A program made the translations under genes and the position numbers. A stretch of DNA of 64,000 nucleotides from Metapseudomonas resinovorans DSM 21078 (GTDB lineage Bacteria > Pseudomonadota > Gammaproteobacteria > Pseudomonadales > Pseudomonadaceae), in assembly GCF_000423545.1 (NCBI RefSeq), contig NZ_AUIE01000006.1:230557-294556 (forward strand), written 5' to 3'. The notes below the pieces were generated by a model that ran no database searches, was not told the DNA's origin, and saw only the letters and a program-made list of their open reading frames with translations. Positions within the stretch are counted from its first letter, which is position 1. Every line of letters begins with the position of its first letter. Shown piece after piece: positions 30,879-38,715 of this stretch.

Positions 30879-31064
30879 TCAGTGCGGAGTAATCGGAGAG
30901 TCTTTCGCCTTGTGCCGCCGGAACGAGCGGGAGGAGTGGGGCGGCGAAGGCCGGCTGTGGTGATGGTGGTGATGGTGAGAGATCCTGAGCATGGCCCACA
31001 GCAGCGCGACCGCTGCCAGCAGCCAACCCATGATCATCAGGGCTATGAAGAATTCGGGACCCAT
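30879..31064 (-). CDS. Small membrane protein with natural seven-histidine run
   Basis: 61-residue protein: a membrane span (about residues 5-27, FFIALMIMGWLLAAVALLWAM), then seven consecutive histidines (30-36) and a basic Ser/Pro/Arg-rich tail. ATG 31064 has GAGG about 9 nt upstream. With the charge distribution the His tail should face the cytoplasm, though topology is uncertain. A metal-related role is possible but unproven; no family recognised. Confidence 0.6.
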   Translation of the reverse strand: MGPEFFIALMIMGWLLAAVALLWAMLRISHHHHHHHSRPSPPHSSRSFRRHKAKDSPITPH

Positions 31065-31185
31065 TGCAAACCGCCTCTGGCGCCAAAGTGAAGGACGCAC
31101 AACCGGAGTCTAGCCGCGCCATTGTGACGGTCACTTGAAGCCGGCTGCCTTTGGTCGGCTGGCACGATGGAATCAGACGAGACGC

Positions 31186-31587
31186 CTATCCGCACTCCTG
31201 GTCCATGTTGCGCTTGGCCTTCTCGGTGGGTGCGTTTCGGTACTGCTCGGTCCAGAACTGACATTTGGCATCGTTCAGCCGACGCTGCTCCTCCAGGCGT
31301 TCCAGGCGCTCGTTGTCCGCGCGCTGGGTGGCGTTGTAGCGCTCCTCGTACGTCTGCAGGCGTTCTTCGCCCGTGCTCGGTGGCGTTGGCGCCGGCTGCG
31401 GCGGTGACGCGGGTGGTGGGGTGAAGACCTGGGCAACCGGGGTCTCGCTATCGGCCATGTAGAACTGGTAGCCGAGGTAGGCGGTCAGGCTGATGGCGAT
31501 AAAGCCGAGCCAGACTCCCAGCGCGACGCTGAGGGTCAGGACCGCAGGATTGAAGCTGATGCGCAGGATGCGACGTGGGCGAGCCAT
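31186..31587 (-). CDS. Single-span membrane protein with Pro-rich and coiled-coil parts
   Basis: 133-residue hypothetical protein. A basic N-terminus (MARPRRILR) precedes a membrane span (about 15-43), a Pro-rich linker (57-70) and a charged coiled coil (about 73-110) ending near two cysteines (KCQFW, ECG). ATG 31587 has GGAGG 4 nt upstream. It starts 28 bp after the Gre-like gene and is probably co-transcribed. Function unknown. Confidence 0.75.
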   Translation of the reverse strand: MARPRRILRISFNPAVLTLSVALGVWLGFIAISLTAYLGYQFYMADSETPVAQVFTPPPASPPQPAPTPPSTGEERLQTYEERYNATQRADNERLERLEEQRRLNDAKCQFWTEQYRNAPTEKAKRNMDQECG

Positions 31588-31615
31588 GGAGCCTCCGAGG
31601 CGATGGGCGGCTGTT

Positions 31616-32098
31616 TCAGTGTACCTCCAGCACCTCGAAGGTTTGGCTGCCGTTGCCAATGGTCAGCGTCACCTCTGCGCCTTCGACTTTGCCCAGCAGG
31701 GCCTGGCCCAGAGGCGAACGGGGGCTGATCACCGTGATTTCCTCGCCGTCGTCCACCACTTTCAGGCCAGCGGCTTCGGGGCCGAGGAACAACCGCTGCT
31801 CGCTGCCGTCTTCTGCCGCCAGTAGCACCAGGGCGCTGAGCTGAATGCCGCGTGCGGGATCGAAGGGGCGCAGATTGAGGTGTTCGAACAGCCCCAGCGC
31901 CTGCTTGATCTCCGCGGCCCGGCGGGCCTGGCCGGTGGCCAGGTAGGAGGCTTCCAGGCCAAGGGTGTCGTATTTGTTTTCCGCGATGTTCTCGGCGTGG
32001 GTCGCCGCCTCGTAGGCAGTCTGCGCCGCGCGTTGCAGCACGTGCAGGTCGGCGGCGAGCTTGTCGAGGATCAGGCGATGGATACGGGCTTTGTCCAT
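31616..32098 (-). CDS. GreA/GreB-family transcription factor
   Basis: 160-residue protein with an N-terminal coiled coil (about 1-75) and a C-terminal FKBP-like Gre domain (about 80-160, ISPRSPLGQALLGKVEGAEV). The tip region HAENIAENKYDTLGLEA retains acidic residues, so RNA polymerase secondary-channel action (transcript cleavage or modulation) is plausible. It diverges from canonical GreA and GreB and belongs to a third Gre-like group seen in pseudomonads. Confidence 0.85.
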   Translation of the reverse strand: MDKARIHRLILDKLAADLHVLQRAAQTAYEAATHAENIAENKYDTLGLEASYLATGQARRAAEIKQALGLFEHLNLRPFDPARGIQLSALVLLAAEDGSEQRLFLGPEAAGLKVVDDGEEITVISPRSPLGQALLGKVEGAEVTLTIGNGSQTFEVLEVH

Positions 32099-32675
32099 GG
32101 GGAACGTCGAGGTCGAAGGGGCAGGCGACGCATTCTAAGGGGCCAAGCGCGGTGTCGGGAAACAGGTCCGTACAAGAAGGGACGAACCTGTGCACAGAGT
32201 TGGCGCAAAAGTACGCTCGTACCAGCTTGGCGAAAGACCCGGCGGCCCCATTTCATGCCATTCGTCGTCGTCTGGAACACCCGTGCAACATAGGTTCTAG
32301 CCGCCTTTCCGAGGAAAATGCCCCGCAACGGGGCGGGCAGGGTATTGACAGTTTCAAGTTGTGCACAGTCGCGAAGCAGCCTCGCAAACGGCTACCGAAA
32401 TCCCCTGTAAGCGCTTGATTCTCTATGATGAATTCGTAAGTGCATGAAAAATAAGGATTTTTATAATTGGTGAAAAAATCATCAGTTTGAGCGGAAGCCA
32501 CGCTGCATAGGCACTTGGTGACGTTTCGAGCATCTTCTTCACAGAGTTATCCACAGCTTCTGTGGATTGTCCCGAGCACTTGCTCTAGAACGCGACCTGC
32601 GGCAATTGCAAGACTTTACCTGCTACGAAAAAGGAGTAGAGTTGCGCGCCTTTCCGGCCACCTGCCTCTTTTTTC
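32099..32675. other. 577-bp intergenic region with AT-rich core and DnaA box
   Basis: No convincing gene. Seen: a GC hairpin GCCCCGCAACGGGGC near 32320; an unusually AT-rich stretch 32410-32505 containing TATAAT (32462-32467); and a perfect DnaA box TTATCCACA (32547-32555) facing an imperfect inverse TGTGGATTG (32561). It separates two divergent genes and probably holds their promoters. AAGGAG at 32632 is placed for a TTG at 32642 that is out of frame with the next gene. Confidence 0.5.
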
Positions 32676-33086
32676 ATGAAGTACCGCGTTCCCGCCGACT
32701 CCATTGCCAATCAGCAAACCTTGCCGACCCGAGTCGCCCTCTGGCTGCTGGACAGCCCGCGCCTGGGCCAGACGCCGAGCGTGAAGCGGTTCGCCGGCAA
32801 GCTGCTCAAGCAGCCGGCACGAGAAGGTGTGGTGGCGGCCCAGAGCCGTCTCGGGCAAATGCTCTGCCGCGACTGCGGCAACCAGCGTGACCGCCGCATC
32901 GGCCTGGACATGCTGAGACAGGCCGCCCGTGCCGGTGATCGCCGTGCGCAGCTCGAGCTGGGCCGCCTGTGCAGCCAGCCGCGCATCAACGAGCCGGAAC
33001 AAGCCCGCCACTGGCTGGAACAGGCCGCTGCCCAGGGGTCCCACGAAGCCAAACGCCTGCTCAGCCGCCTCCCGCTGCAATCCTGA
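32676..33086 (+). CDS. Sel1-repeat protein
   Basis: 136-residue protein with two Sel1-like repeats in its second half (AAQSRLGQMLCRD...GLDMLRQAARAGDRRAQLELGRLCSQ...ALEQ-type). Such helical repeats mediate protein contacts; no catalytic motif is seen. No signal peptide. The ATG lacks a good ribosome-binding site. It lies 52 bp before rmuC and may be co-transcribed. Confidence 0.78.
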   Translation: MKYRVPADSIANQQTLPTRVALWLLDSPRLGQTPSVKRFAGKLLKQPAREGVVAAQSRLGQMLCRDCGNQRDRRIGLDMLRQAARAGDRRAQLELGRLCSQPRINEPEQARHWLEQAAAQGSHEAKRLLSRLPLQS

Positions 33087-33138
33087 TCGCGCCGCGCGCC
33101 GCTGGGTATACTCGCGGCATTCCAGCGCGGAGCCGCTC

Positions 33139-34617
33139 ATGCCCCTAGATATCCCCAACCTGTTGATTGGCCTGCTGGCCGCCGCCGTGCCCCTGCTGGG
33201 CCTGGCCTGGCAGCAGCACCGCAAGCTCACCGCCCTCCAGACCGAACACACCCTCCTTGAAGAGCGCCTGGCCAATGCCCAACTGGCCCAGGACGGCCTG
33301 GCCGTGCAACTGGATGACAGCCGCGACGAGAACCGCGAGCTCAGCCAGCTGAATGCCGCCCAGCAGGCCGAGTTGGCGGCCCTGCGCCGTGAGGCCGAAT
33401 TGCTCGGCGTCGAACGCCAGAGCGCCCGCGAAGCCTTGCTGGCGTGGAACCAGGAACGTGAGCGCAAGGATGCCGAGCTGCGCCGCCTGGATGCCGATCG
33501 CGCCGGACTGGAGGCCGAACTGCGTGAACAGCGTGAGGCCCACGAACAGCGCCTGGGCGACCTGCAGGCCGCCCGCGACGACCTGCGCGCACAGTTCGCC
33601 GAACTGGCGGGGAAGATCTTCGACGAACGCGAACAGCGGTTCGCCGAAACCAGCCAGCAGCGCCTCGGCCAGTTGCTCGACCCGCTCAAGGAGCGCATCC
33701 AGGCCTTCGAGAAGCGGGTGGAAGAAAGCTATCAACAGGAAGCCCGCGAGCGCTTCTCTCTCGGCAAGGAGCTGGAGCGCCTGCAACAGCTCAACCAGCG
33801 CCTGGGGGACGAAGCCACCAACCTCACCCGCGCCCTCAAAGGCCAGAAGACCCAGGGCAACTGGGGCGAGCTGGTGCTGGAACGGGTACTGGAGCATGCC
33901 GGCCTTGAGAAGGGCCGCGAGTACCAGACCCAGGTCAGCCTGAAAAGCGCCGAGGGCGAGCGCTTCCAGCCCGACGTGCTGATCCAGTTGCCGGGGGACA
34001 AGCAGGTCGTGGTGGACGCCAAGGTCAGCCTGACGGCCTACCAGGCGCTGGTCGCCGCCGAGGACGAAAACACCCGCAGCCAGGCCCTGAAACAGCACGT
34101 ACTGTCCCTGCGCAGCCACCTCAAGGGGCTGTCGGTGAAGGACTACCAGCGCCTGGAGGGCCTGCACAGCCTGGACTTCGTGCTGCTCTTCGTGCCCATC
34201 GAAGCGGCTTTCGCCGCCGCCTTGCAGGCTGATCCAGGGTTGTTCCAGGAGGCTTTCGAGCAACACATCGTGATCGTCAGCCCGACCACCCTGCTGGCCA
34301 CCCTGCGGGTGATCGACAGCCTCTGGCGCCAGGAGCGGCAAAGCCAGAACGCCCGGGAAATCGCCGAGCGAGCGGGAGCGCTGTACGACAAGTTCGTTGC
34401 CTTCGTCCAGGACCTGGACGAGATGGGCAGCCGTCTGCAGCAACTGGACAAGGCTTATGCCAACGCCCGCAACAAGCTGGTGGAAGGCCGCGGCAACCTG
34501 ATCAGCCGGGTGGAAAACCTCAAGCTCCTCGGCGCCCGCGCCAGCAAGAGCCTGCCCAATGACCTGCTTGAGCGGGCGGCGGGGTTGCCGCTGCTGGATG
34601 AGCAGATAGAGGGCTGA
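33139..34617 (+). CDS. rmuC: DNA recombination protein RmuC
   Basis: 492-residue RmuC-family protein. An N-terminal membrane anchor (about 7-25), a long coiled coil (about 30-200) and the RmuC nuclease-like domain (about 240-430; QGNWGELVLERVLEHAGL, VVVDAKVSL) are visible. In E. coli loss of rmuC raises recombination at inverted repeats, and the fold resembles PD-(D/E)XK nucleases. ATG 33139 has GGAG 7 nt upstream. Confidence 0.92.
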   Translation: MPLDIPNLLIGLLAAAVPLLGLAWQQHRKLTALQTEHTLLEERLANAQLAQDGLAVQLDDSRDENRELSQLNAAQQAELAALRREAELLGVERQSAREALLAWNQERERKDAELRRLDADRAGLEAELREQREAHEQRLGDLQAARDDLRAQFAELAGKIFDEREQRFAETSQQRLGQLLDPLKERIQAFEKRVEESYQQEARERFSLGKELERLQQLNQRLGDEATNLTRALKGQKTQGNWGELVLERVLEHAGLEKGREYQTQVSLKSAEGERFQPDVLIQLPGDKQVVVDAKVSLTAYQALVAAEDENTRSQALKQHVLSLRSHLKGLSVKDYQRLEGLHSLDFVLLFVPIEAAFAAALQADPGLFQEAFEQHIVIVSPTTLLATLRVIDSLWRQERQSQNAREIAERAGALYDKFVAFVQDLDEMGSRLQQLDKAYANARNKLVEGRGNLISRVENLKLLGARASKSLPNDLLERAAGLPLLDEQIEG

Positions 34618-34664
34618 GGTTGTTGGGCAGACCTTCGGTCTGCTTCGCGAATGAATTCACTCCC
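34618..34664. repeat. Hairpin and REP-like unit after rmuC
   Basis: GCAGACC TTC GGTCTGC (34626-34642) forms a tight stem-loop followed by TTCGCGAATGAATTCACTCC, an inverted variant of the GTAGGGGCGAATTCATTCGC repeat found elsewhere in the window. Confidence 0.55.
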
Positions 34665-34670
34665 ACATGG

Positions 34671-35555
34671 TCAACCCGTCGCCTCCGCCGCTGCCCTTTG
34701 GGCGGCCGGTGAGCTGGCCAGGTAATCCAGCGCCACCTGCAGATCGCCTTCGCTGCGCGGGTGAAAATCCGGTTTGAAATACCGCAGCACCGCCACGCCG
34801 ATGCTGCCCATGGCAGGGAGCAGGTCGCGCTTGCCCAGGGCGTGCCAGAGCCGCAGGAAGCCCCAGTGGTAGCGGGTGGCCGGGTCCTGGCGCATCAGGG
34901 TGCGCATGGAGCGGCTGAACAGGAAGATCAGCGCGCCGCTGGCCACCAGCATGTAAAACCAGCGCATCAGCAGGCTGCCTTTCAGGTGCACGTGCAGGTC
35001 GTGGGCCACGCAGCGGTGTTCCACTTCCTCGGCACCGTGCCAGCGCAGCAGGTCGAGCATCACCGGGTCGGCGTTGTCCAGGCTGCGGGTGGTGATGATC
35101 CAGTTGCCCAGCACGCAGGTGAAATGTTCTACCGCGGCAATCAGCCCAACGCGCTGCCGCAGCCACCAGGGCTGCAGCCAGCGGGTGACGGCGTTTTCGC
35201 CCAGCGGGTAGTCGCACAGCACCTTCTCGAACAGCCAGTAGATGCCCTTGGTGAACGGCGTCGGGTCGATGCCGTGGCGCTCCAGGTAGGGCGTGAGGGC
35301 GCTGTCATGGGCGCGGGCGTGCTGCGCTTCCTGGCGCACGAAACCGCGCACGTCCTCGTGCAGGCGCTCATCGGTAATCAGCGGCAGGGCCTTGTTGTAG
35401 ACCCGGCAGAACCAGAATTCCCCAGCCGGCAGGATCAGGTGCAGGGTGTTCATGATGTGCGAGGCCTCTGGCTCGCCGGGCACCCAATGCAGCGGCGTGT
35501 CGGCGAAGTCGAAACGCACCTTGCGCTGTTCCAGGCGGTGATGCTCATGGCTCAT
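34671..35555 (-). CDS. Predicted metal-dependent hydrolase (PF10118 type)
   Basis: 294-residue protein of the COG3687/PF10118 group. Helical segments carry carboxylate/His sites spaced as in ferritin-like diiron proteins: PAGEFWF, RQEAQHARAHD, AAVEHFT and GAEEVEHR. Two hydrophobic stretches (around 195-215 and 240-260) suggest membrane association. The reaction is not known. It is the last gene of a minus-strand unit, 10 bp after the hydrolase-dehydrogenase fusion. Confidence 0.82.
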   Translation of the reverse strand: MSHEHHRLEQRKVRFDFADTPLHWVPGEPEASHIMNTLHLILPAGEFWFCRVYNKALPLITDERLHEDVRGFVRQEAQHARAHDSALTPYLERHGIDPTPFTKGIYWLFEKVLCDYPLGENAVTRWLQPWWLRQRVGLIAAVEHFTCVLGNWIITTRSLDNADPVMLDLLRWHGAEEVEHRCVAHDLHVHLKGSLLMRWFYMLVASGALIFLFSRSMRTLMRQDPATRYHWGFLRLWHALGKRDLLPAMGSIGVAVLRYFKPDFHPRSEGDLQVALDYLASSPAAQRAAAEATG

Positions 35556-35565
35556 GGAGAGGGCC

Positions 35566-37329
35566 TCAGGCAGAAAGGTTCATGCGCGCCAGCAGGCGCG
35601 ACAGCCAGGGAGCGAAGCGCCATTGGGCGACGCTGAGATGGGCTTCGCTGCCCACCGCCTGCACGGCCTTGTTGCGCTCCACCGCATCGGCAATGCTCGC
35701 GGCCACGGTTTCGGCGCTGAGGTTGCGGCGCCGATAGAGCCGCTGCACCTTGGCCTTGCGCTTGGCTTCGGCTTCGCTGTCCAGGCCGTTGAAGCGGGTA
35801 GCCTGGATGATTCCGGTGTTGACCAGGCCGGGGCAGATGGCGGTGACGCCGATGCCCTTGCCGGCGAGTTCGGCGCGCAGGCATTCGCTGAGCATCAGTA
35901 CCGCGGCCTTGCTGGTGGCGTAAGCCGGGTAGTTGCGTGACGGCACGAAGGCCGCTGCCGAGGCGACGTTGACGATGTGCCCGCGCTTACCGGCATCGAC
36001 CATCTGTTGGGCGAACAGGCGGCAACCGTCGATCACGCTCCACAGGTTGACCCGCAGCAGGCGCTCCCAGTCCTCGGCTCGGGTATCGAGCATGGCGCCG
36101 GCCATGCCGATGCCGGCGTTGTTGATCACCAGGTCGGGGCAGCCGAGCTCTGCCTGTACCGAATGGGCGAAGGCCTCCATCTGCGCGCTGTCGCTGACAT
36201 CCAGTTGCCACGCCCAGGCCTCGGCGCCCAGGGCGCGGGCCAGTTCGGCACTGCGTTCGGCGGCGCCCAGGTCGATATCGGCAGCCAGAACGCTGGCGCC
36301 GCGTTCGGCGAACTCCAACAGGGTGGCGCGGCCAATGCCGCCACCAGCGCCAGTTACCAGCACCAGCTTGCCGGCGAAGCGGCCACTGCCGGGCCGTATC
36401 TTCGCCAGATCCAGGGCACGGCTGGCGTTGCCGCCTTCGAGGTGATCGACGAACTCCCGAATCCACCCGGCCAGGCGGCTCGGGTCGGCCATCAGTTGCC
36501 AGTGCCCGGCGGCCACCTCACGACGCCACAGGCGTGGAACCCATCGATCCAGGTCCTGGAACAGCTGCGGGCGCACGAAGCGGTCGCGGGTGGGGACGAT
36601 CAGTTGCACCGGCACCTCGGTCGGGCGCTGGCGCGGGCGGAACAGGCTGGTGATGAAGTTGGCGCGATAGAGCTTCACGCCGTGTTGGCCATCGGATGCC
36701 TGGGTGGGGTTGGGGCGTGATTCGCGCACGCCCTCCAGGCGCCGCAGCAAGGTCGGCCAGGCGCGGGCGAGTCCGACACGCCAGAGCAACTCCGGCAGCA
36801 GCGGGGTGTGGAAGAACGCGATATACCAGGAGCTGACCAACTGCCCGATCACCTGGCCGAGCGCGCGTGGGCGCTTTTCCTTCAGGCGCGCGCGCATCCA
36901 GAGGCCCACGTGGTCGAGGCAGGGGCCGGACACCGTGGTGTAGGAGGCCAGCAACGGCTGGATACGCGGCTCGGTGACCGCTTCCCAGGACTGGATCGAA
37001 CCCCAGTCATGGGCCACGAGATGCACCGGGCGATCCGGGCTGACGGCCTTGATCACGGCCTCCAGGTCGTTGGCCAGCTTCTCCAGGCGGTAGTCGCGGG
37101 TCTTGCGTGGGATATCCGAGGCACCGGCGCCGCGCACGTCGTAGGCGATGATCTGGTAGTCGGCGGCCAGCTCGCGGATCAGCGGCAGCCAGACTTCGTG
37201 GTTATCGGGGTAGCCGTGTACCAGCAGCAGGGTTGGCCCGGCGGCATTGCCCCAGCGGTAGGCGGCCAGTTCCACGCCATCGCCTTTCACGGCCAAGCGC
37301 TGGGGTTCGAGCATCAGTGGCGCGTTCAT
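35566..37329 (-). CDS. Alpha/beta hydrolase - short-chain dehydrogenase fusion
   Basis: 587-residue two-domain enzyme. Residues 1-300 are an alpha/beta hydrolase of the epoxide hydrolase/dehalogenase type: HGYPDN (39-44), nucleophile Asp108 in VAHDWGS and His276 in AGHWQL. Residues 318-587 are an SDR: TGAGGGIG (326-333), NNAG, and YxxxK with Tyr470 and Lys474. One chain could open an epoxide or ester and oxidise the product alcohol; the substrate is unknown. Its start overlaps the preceding short ORF by 4 nt. Confidence 0.9.
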   Translation of the reverse strand: MNAPLMLEPQRLAVKGDGVELAAYRWGNAAGPTLLLVHGYPDNHEVWLPLIRELAADYQIIAYDVRGAGASDIPRKTRDYRLEKLANDLEAVIKAVSPDRPVHLVAHDWGSIQSWEAVTEPRIQPLLASYTTVSGPCLDHVGLWMRARLKEKRPRALGQVIGQLVSSWYIAFFHTPLLPELLWRVGLARAWPTLLRRLEGVRESRPNPTQASDGQHGVKLYRANFITSLFRPRQRPTEVPVQLIVPTRDRFVRPQLFQDLDRWVPRLWRREVAAGHWQLMADPSRLAGWIREFVDHLEGGNASRALDLAKIRPGSGRFAGKLVLVTGAGGGIGRATLLEFAERGASVLAADIDLGAAERSAELARALGAEAWAWQLDVSDSAQMEAFAHSVQAELGCPDLVINNAGIGMAGAMLDTRAEDWERLLRVNLWSVIDGCRLFAQQMVDAGKRGHIVNVASAAAFVPSRNYPAYATSKAAVLMLSECLRAELAGKGIGVTAICPGLVNTGIIQATRFNGLDSEAEAKRKAKVQRLYRRRNLSAETVAASIADAVERNKAVQAVGSEAHLSVAQWRFAPWLSRLLARMNLSA

Positions 37330-37640
37330 GCGGCCACCTGCCTGGCCTGGCCGCGGCGAGCATGGGGCATGCCTTCCTCCAGCTGCTGCTTGCCCGGATA
37401 GAAAGCCAGATTGAAGCCGCCCAAGTGGCGCAGCCCGTCGAAGCCCTTGAACACGGTGCGCGGGCCGAACCAGTCCTTCACGCCGTGATCCTGCAGCCAG
37501 GTCTTCATCAGGGCAGCGGCTTCCTTTTCACTGACCCCGGGCTTGAGTTCGCCGGCGATGGTTTCCGCGCAGCGATAGGCCAGTTGCTGCGCGTTGCGGA
37601 ACTCGGACAGGTCTTGGGCACTGAGGGCAGGGGCAGGCAT
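37326..37640 (-). pseudogene. Truncated M24-type peptidase remnant
   Basis: 104-residue frame resembling the N-terminus of M24 (creatinase/methionine aminopeptidase-fold) proteins: FRNAQQLAYRCAETIAGELKPGVSEKEA. Full-length relatives are more than twice as long and contain metal ligands that are absent here. The segment DWFGPRTVF appears to have lost several residues, and the end (GMPHARRGQARQVAA) leaves the family pattern where the metal-binding part should begin. It still has a start and overlaps the next gene by 4 nt, so it may be translated and keep the operon coupled. Confidence 0.55.
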
Positions 37641-37656
37641 GGTGATCTCCGTGTCG

Positions 37657-37674
37657 TGACTGTTACATCAGTCA
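37657..37674. promoter_or_regulatory. Palindromic candidate operator between MerR gene and its divergent operon
   Basis: TGACTGTTACATCAGTCA: 6-bp perfect inverted arms around a 6-bp centre, 17 bp upstream of the minus-strand operon. Position and symmetry fit a site for the divergently encoded MerR regulator, but no experimental motif is known to me. Confidence 0.5.
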
Positions 37675-37889
37675 ATGTCACGGTCATTCTTGAACAGGAA
37701 ATCCGACCCTGGCCATAGCCGCGCCCTGCTCGGCGTACGTGCTGTTACCGCGTTACCGCCGAGCGTCAAGGCTCGATATAGAGCGGTTGCGATGAGGTTT
37801 TTGCGCTGTGCCGGATCGCGCCCTGCGGCAAGTCCAGCCAATGGTTGGGCCAACCCAGGCGTTGTTGTTGGGGGGAGAGAGGCGGCGAT

Positions 37890-38711
37890 ATGATCCGGGC
37901 CATGAAAAATGTCCCTTCCTTTCTCAGTAAGTTGCTCAACCAGGCCGCCGAGGCTCCGGTGCTGCCGGATGCCGAATACACGGTGGATGAACTGGCCGTC
38001 GAGGCCGGTACCACAGTGCGCAACCTGCGCGCCTATCAGGATCGTGGCCTGTTGCCGCCGCCGGAGCGGCGTGGGCGTGTGGGGATCTACAACGGCGAGC
38101 ACCTGGCGCGGTTGCGGCTGATCGGCCAGTTGTTGGAACGCGGCTACAGCATCGCCAGCATCCGTGAGCTGCTGGAGGCCTGGGAGCAAGGGCAGGATCT
38201 CGCCCATGTACTGGGGCTGGAACAGGCCATAGTCGGCGCCTGGAACCTGGTGGAACCGACGCGGTTGGGCTTCGACGAAGTGCAGGCGCTGTTCGGCGCC
38301 GACCTCACCGACGACAACATGGACCGCGCTCGTGAACTGGGTCTGATCGAGTTCGCCGGCGACCATCTGCGGGTGCTCAACCCGCGCGTGTTCAATGCCG
38401 GGGTGCAGCTCTACCGCTCGGGGATTCCACTGGATGCGCTGCTGGACCAGTTCGCGGCTATCCGCCGCCAGGTGGAGCCGGTGTCGGCCGGCATCGTGCG
38501 GATGATCGTCGAGCACCTGGTCAACCCGCTGCTCTCCAGCAGCCTGCCCCACGTCAGCGAGCTGGATGACCTCAATCGCCAGTTGCTGGCCCTGCGCCCG
38601 CTGGTGGAACAGGTAGTGGACAGCGAGCTGGCGCGTGGCCTGCAACTCTCGGCCAATCAGGAGTTGGGAGAGCGCGTAGGGGAATTGCTCAAGGGGTTCC
38701 TGAAGCGCTGA
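37890..38711 (+). CDS. MerR-family transcriptional regulator
   Basis: 273-residue regulator. The winged helix is at about 29-100 (YTVDELAVEAGTTVRNLRAYQDRGLL), followed by a coiled coil and a long C-terminal domain without the cysteines of metal-sensing MerR proteins, suggesting an organic ligand. ATG 37890 has a GA-rich RBS (GGGGGAGAGAGG); a second ATG at 37902 is possible. It is divergent from the hydrolase-dehydrogenase operon, its likely target. Confidence 0.88.
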   Translation: MIRAMKNVPSFLSKLLNQAAEAPVLPDAEYTVDELAVEAGTTVRNLRAYQDRGLLPPPERRGRVGIYNGEHLARLRLIGQLLERGYSIASIRELLEAWEQGQDLAHVLGLEQAIVGAWNLVEPTRLGFDEVQALFGADLTDDNMDRARELGLIEFAGDHLRVLNPRVFNAGVQLYRSGIPLDALLDQFAAIRRQVEPVSAGIVRMIVEHLVNPLLSSSLPHVSELDDLNRQLLALRPLVEQVVDSELARGLQLSANQELGERVGELLKGFLKR

Positions 38712-38715
38712 ACCT

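Noticed and set aside
32253..32501. 82-residue minus-strand frame in the AT-rich gap
   Set aside because: No ribosome-binding site or family likeness; it crosses the putative promoter region.
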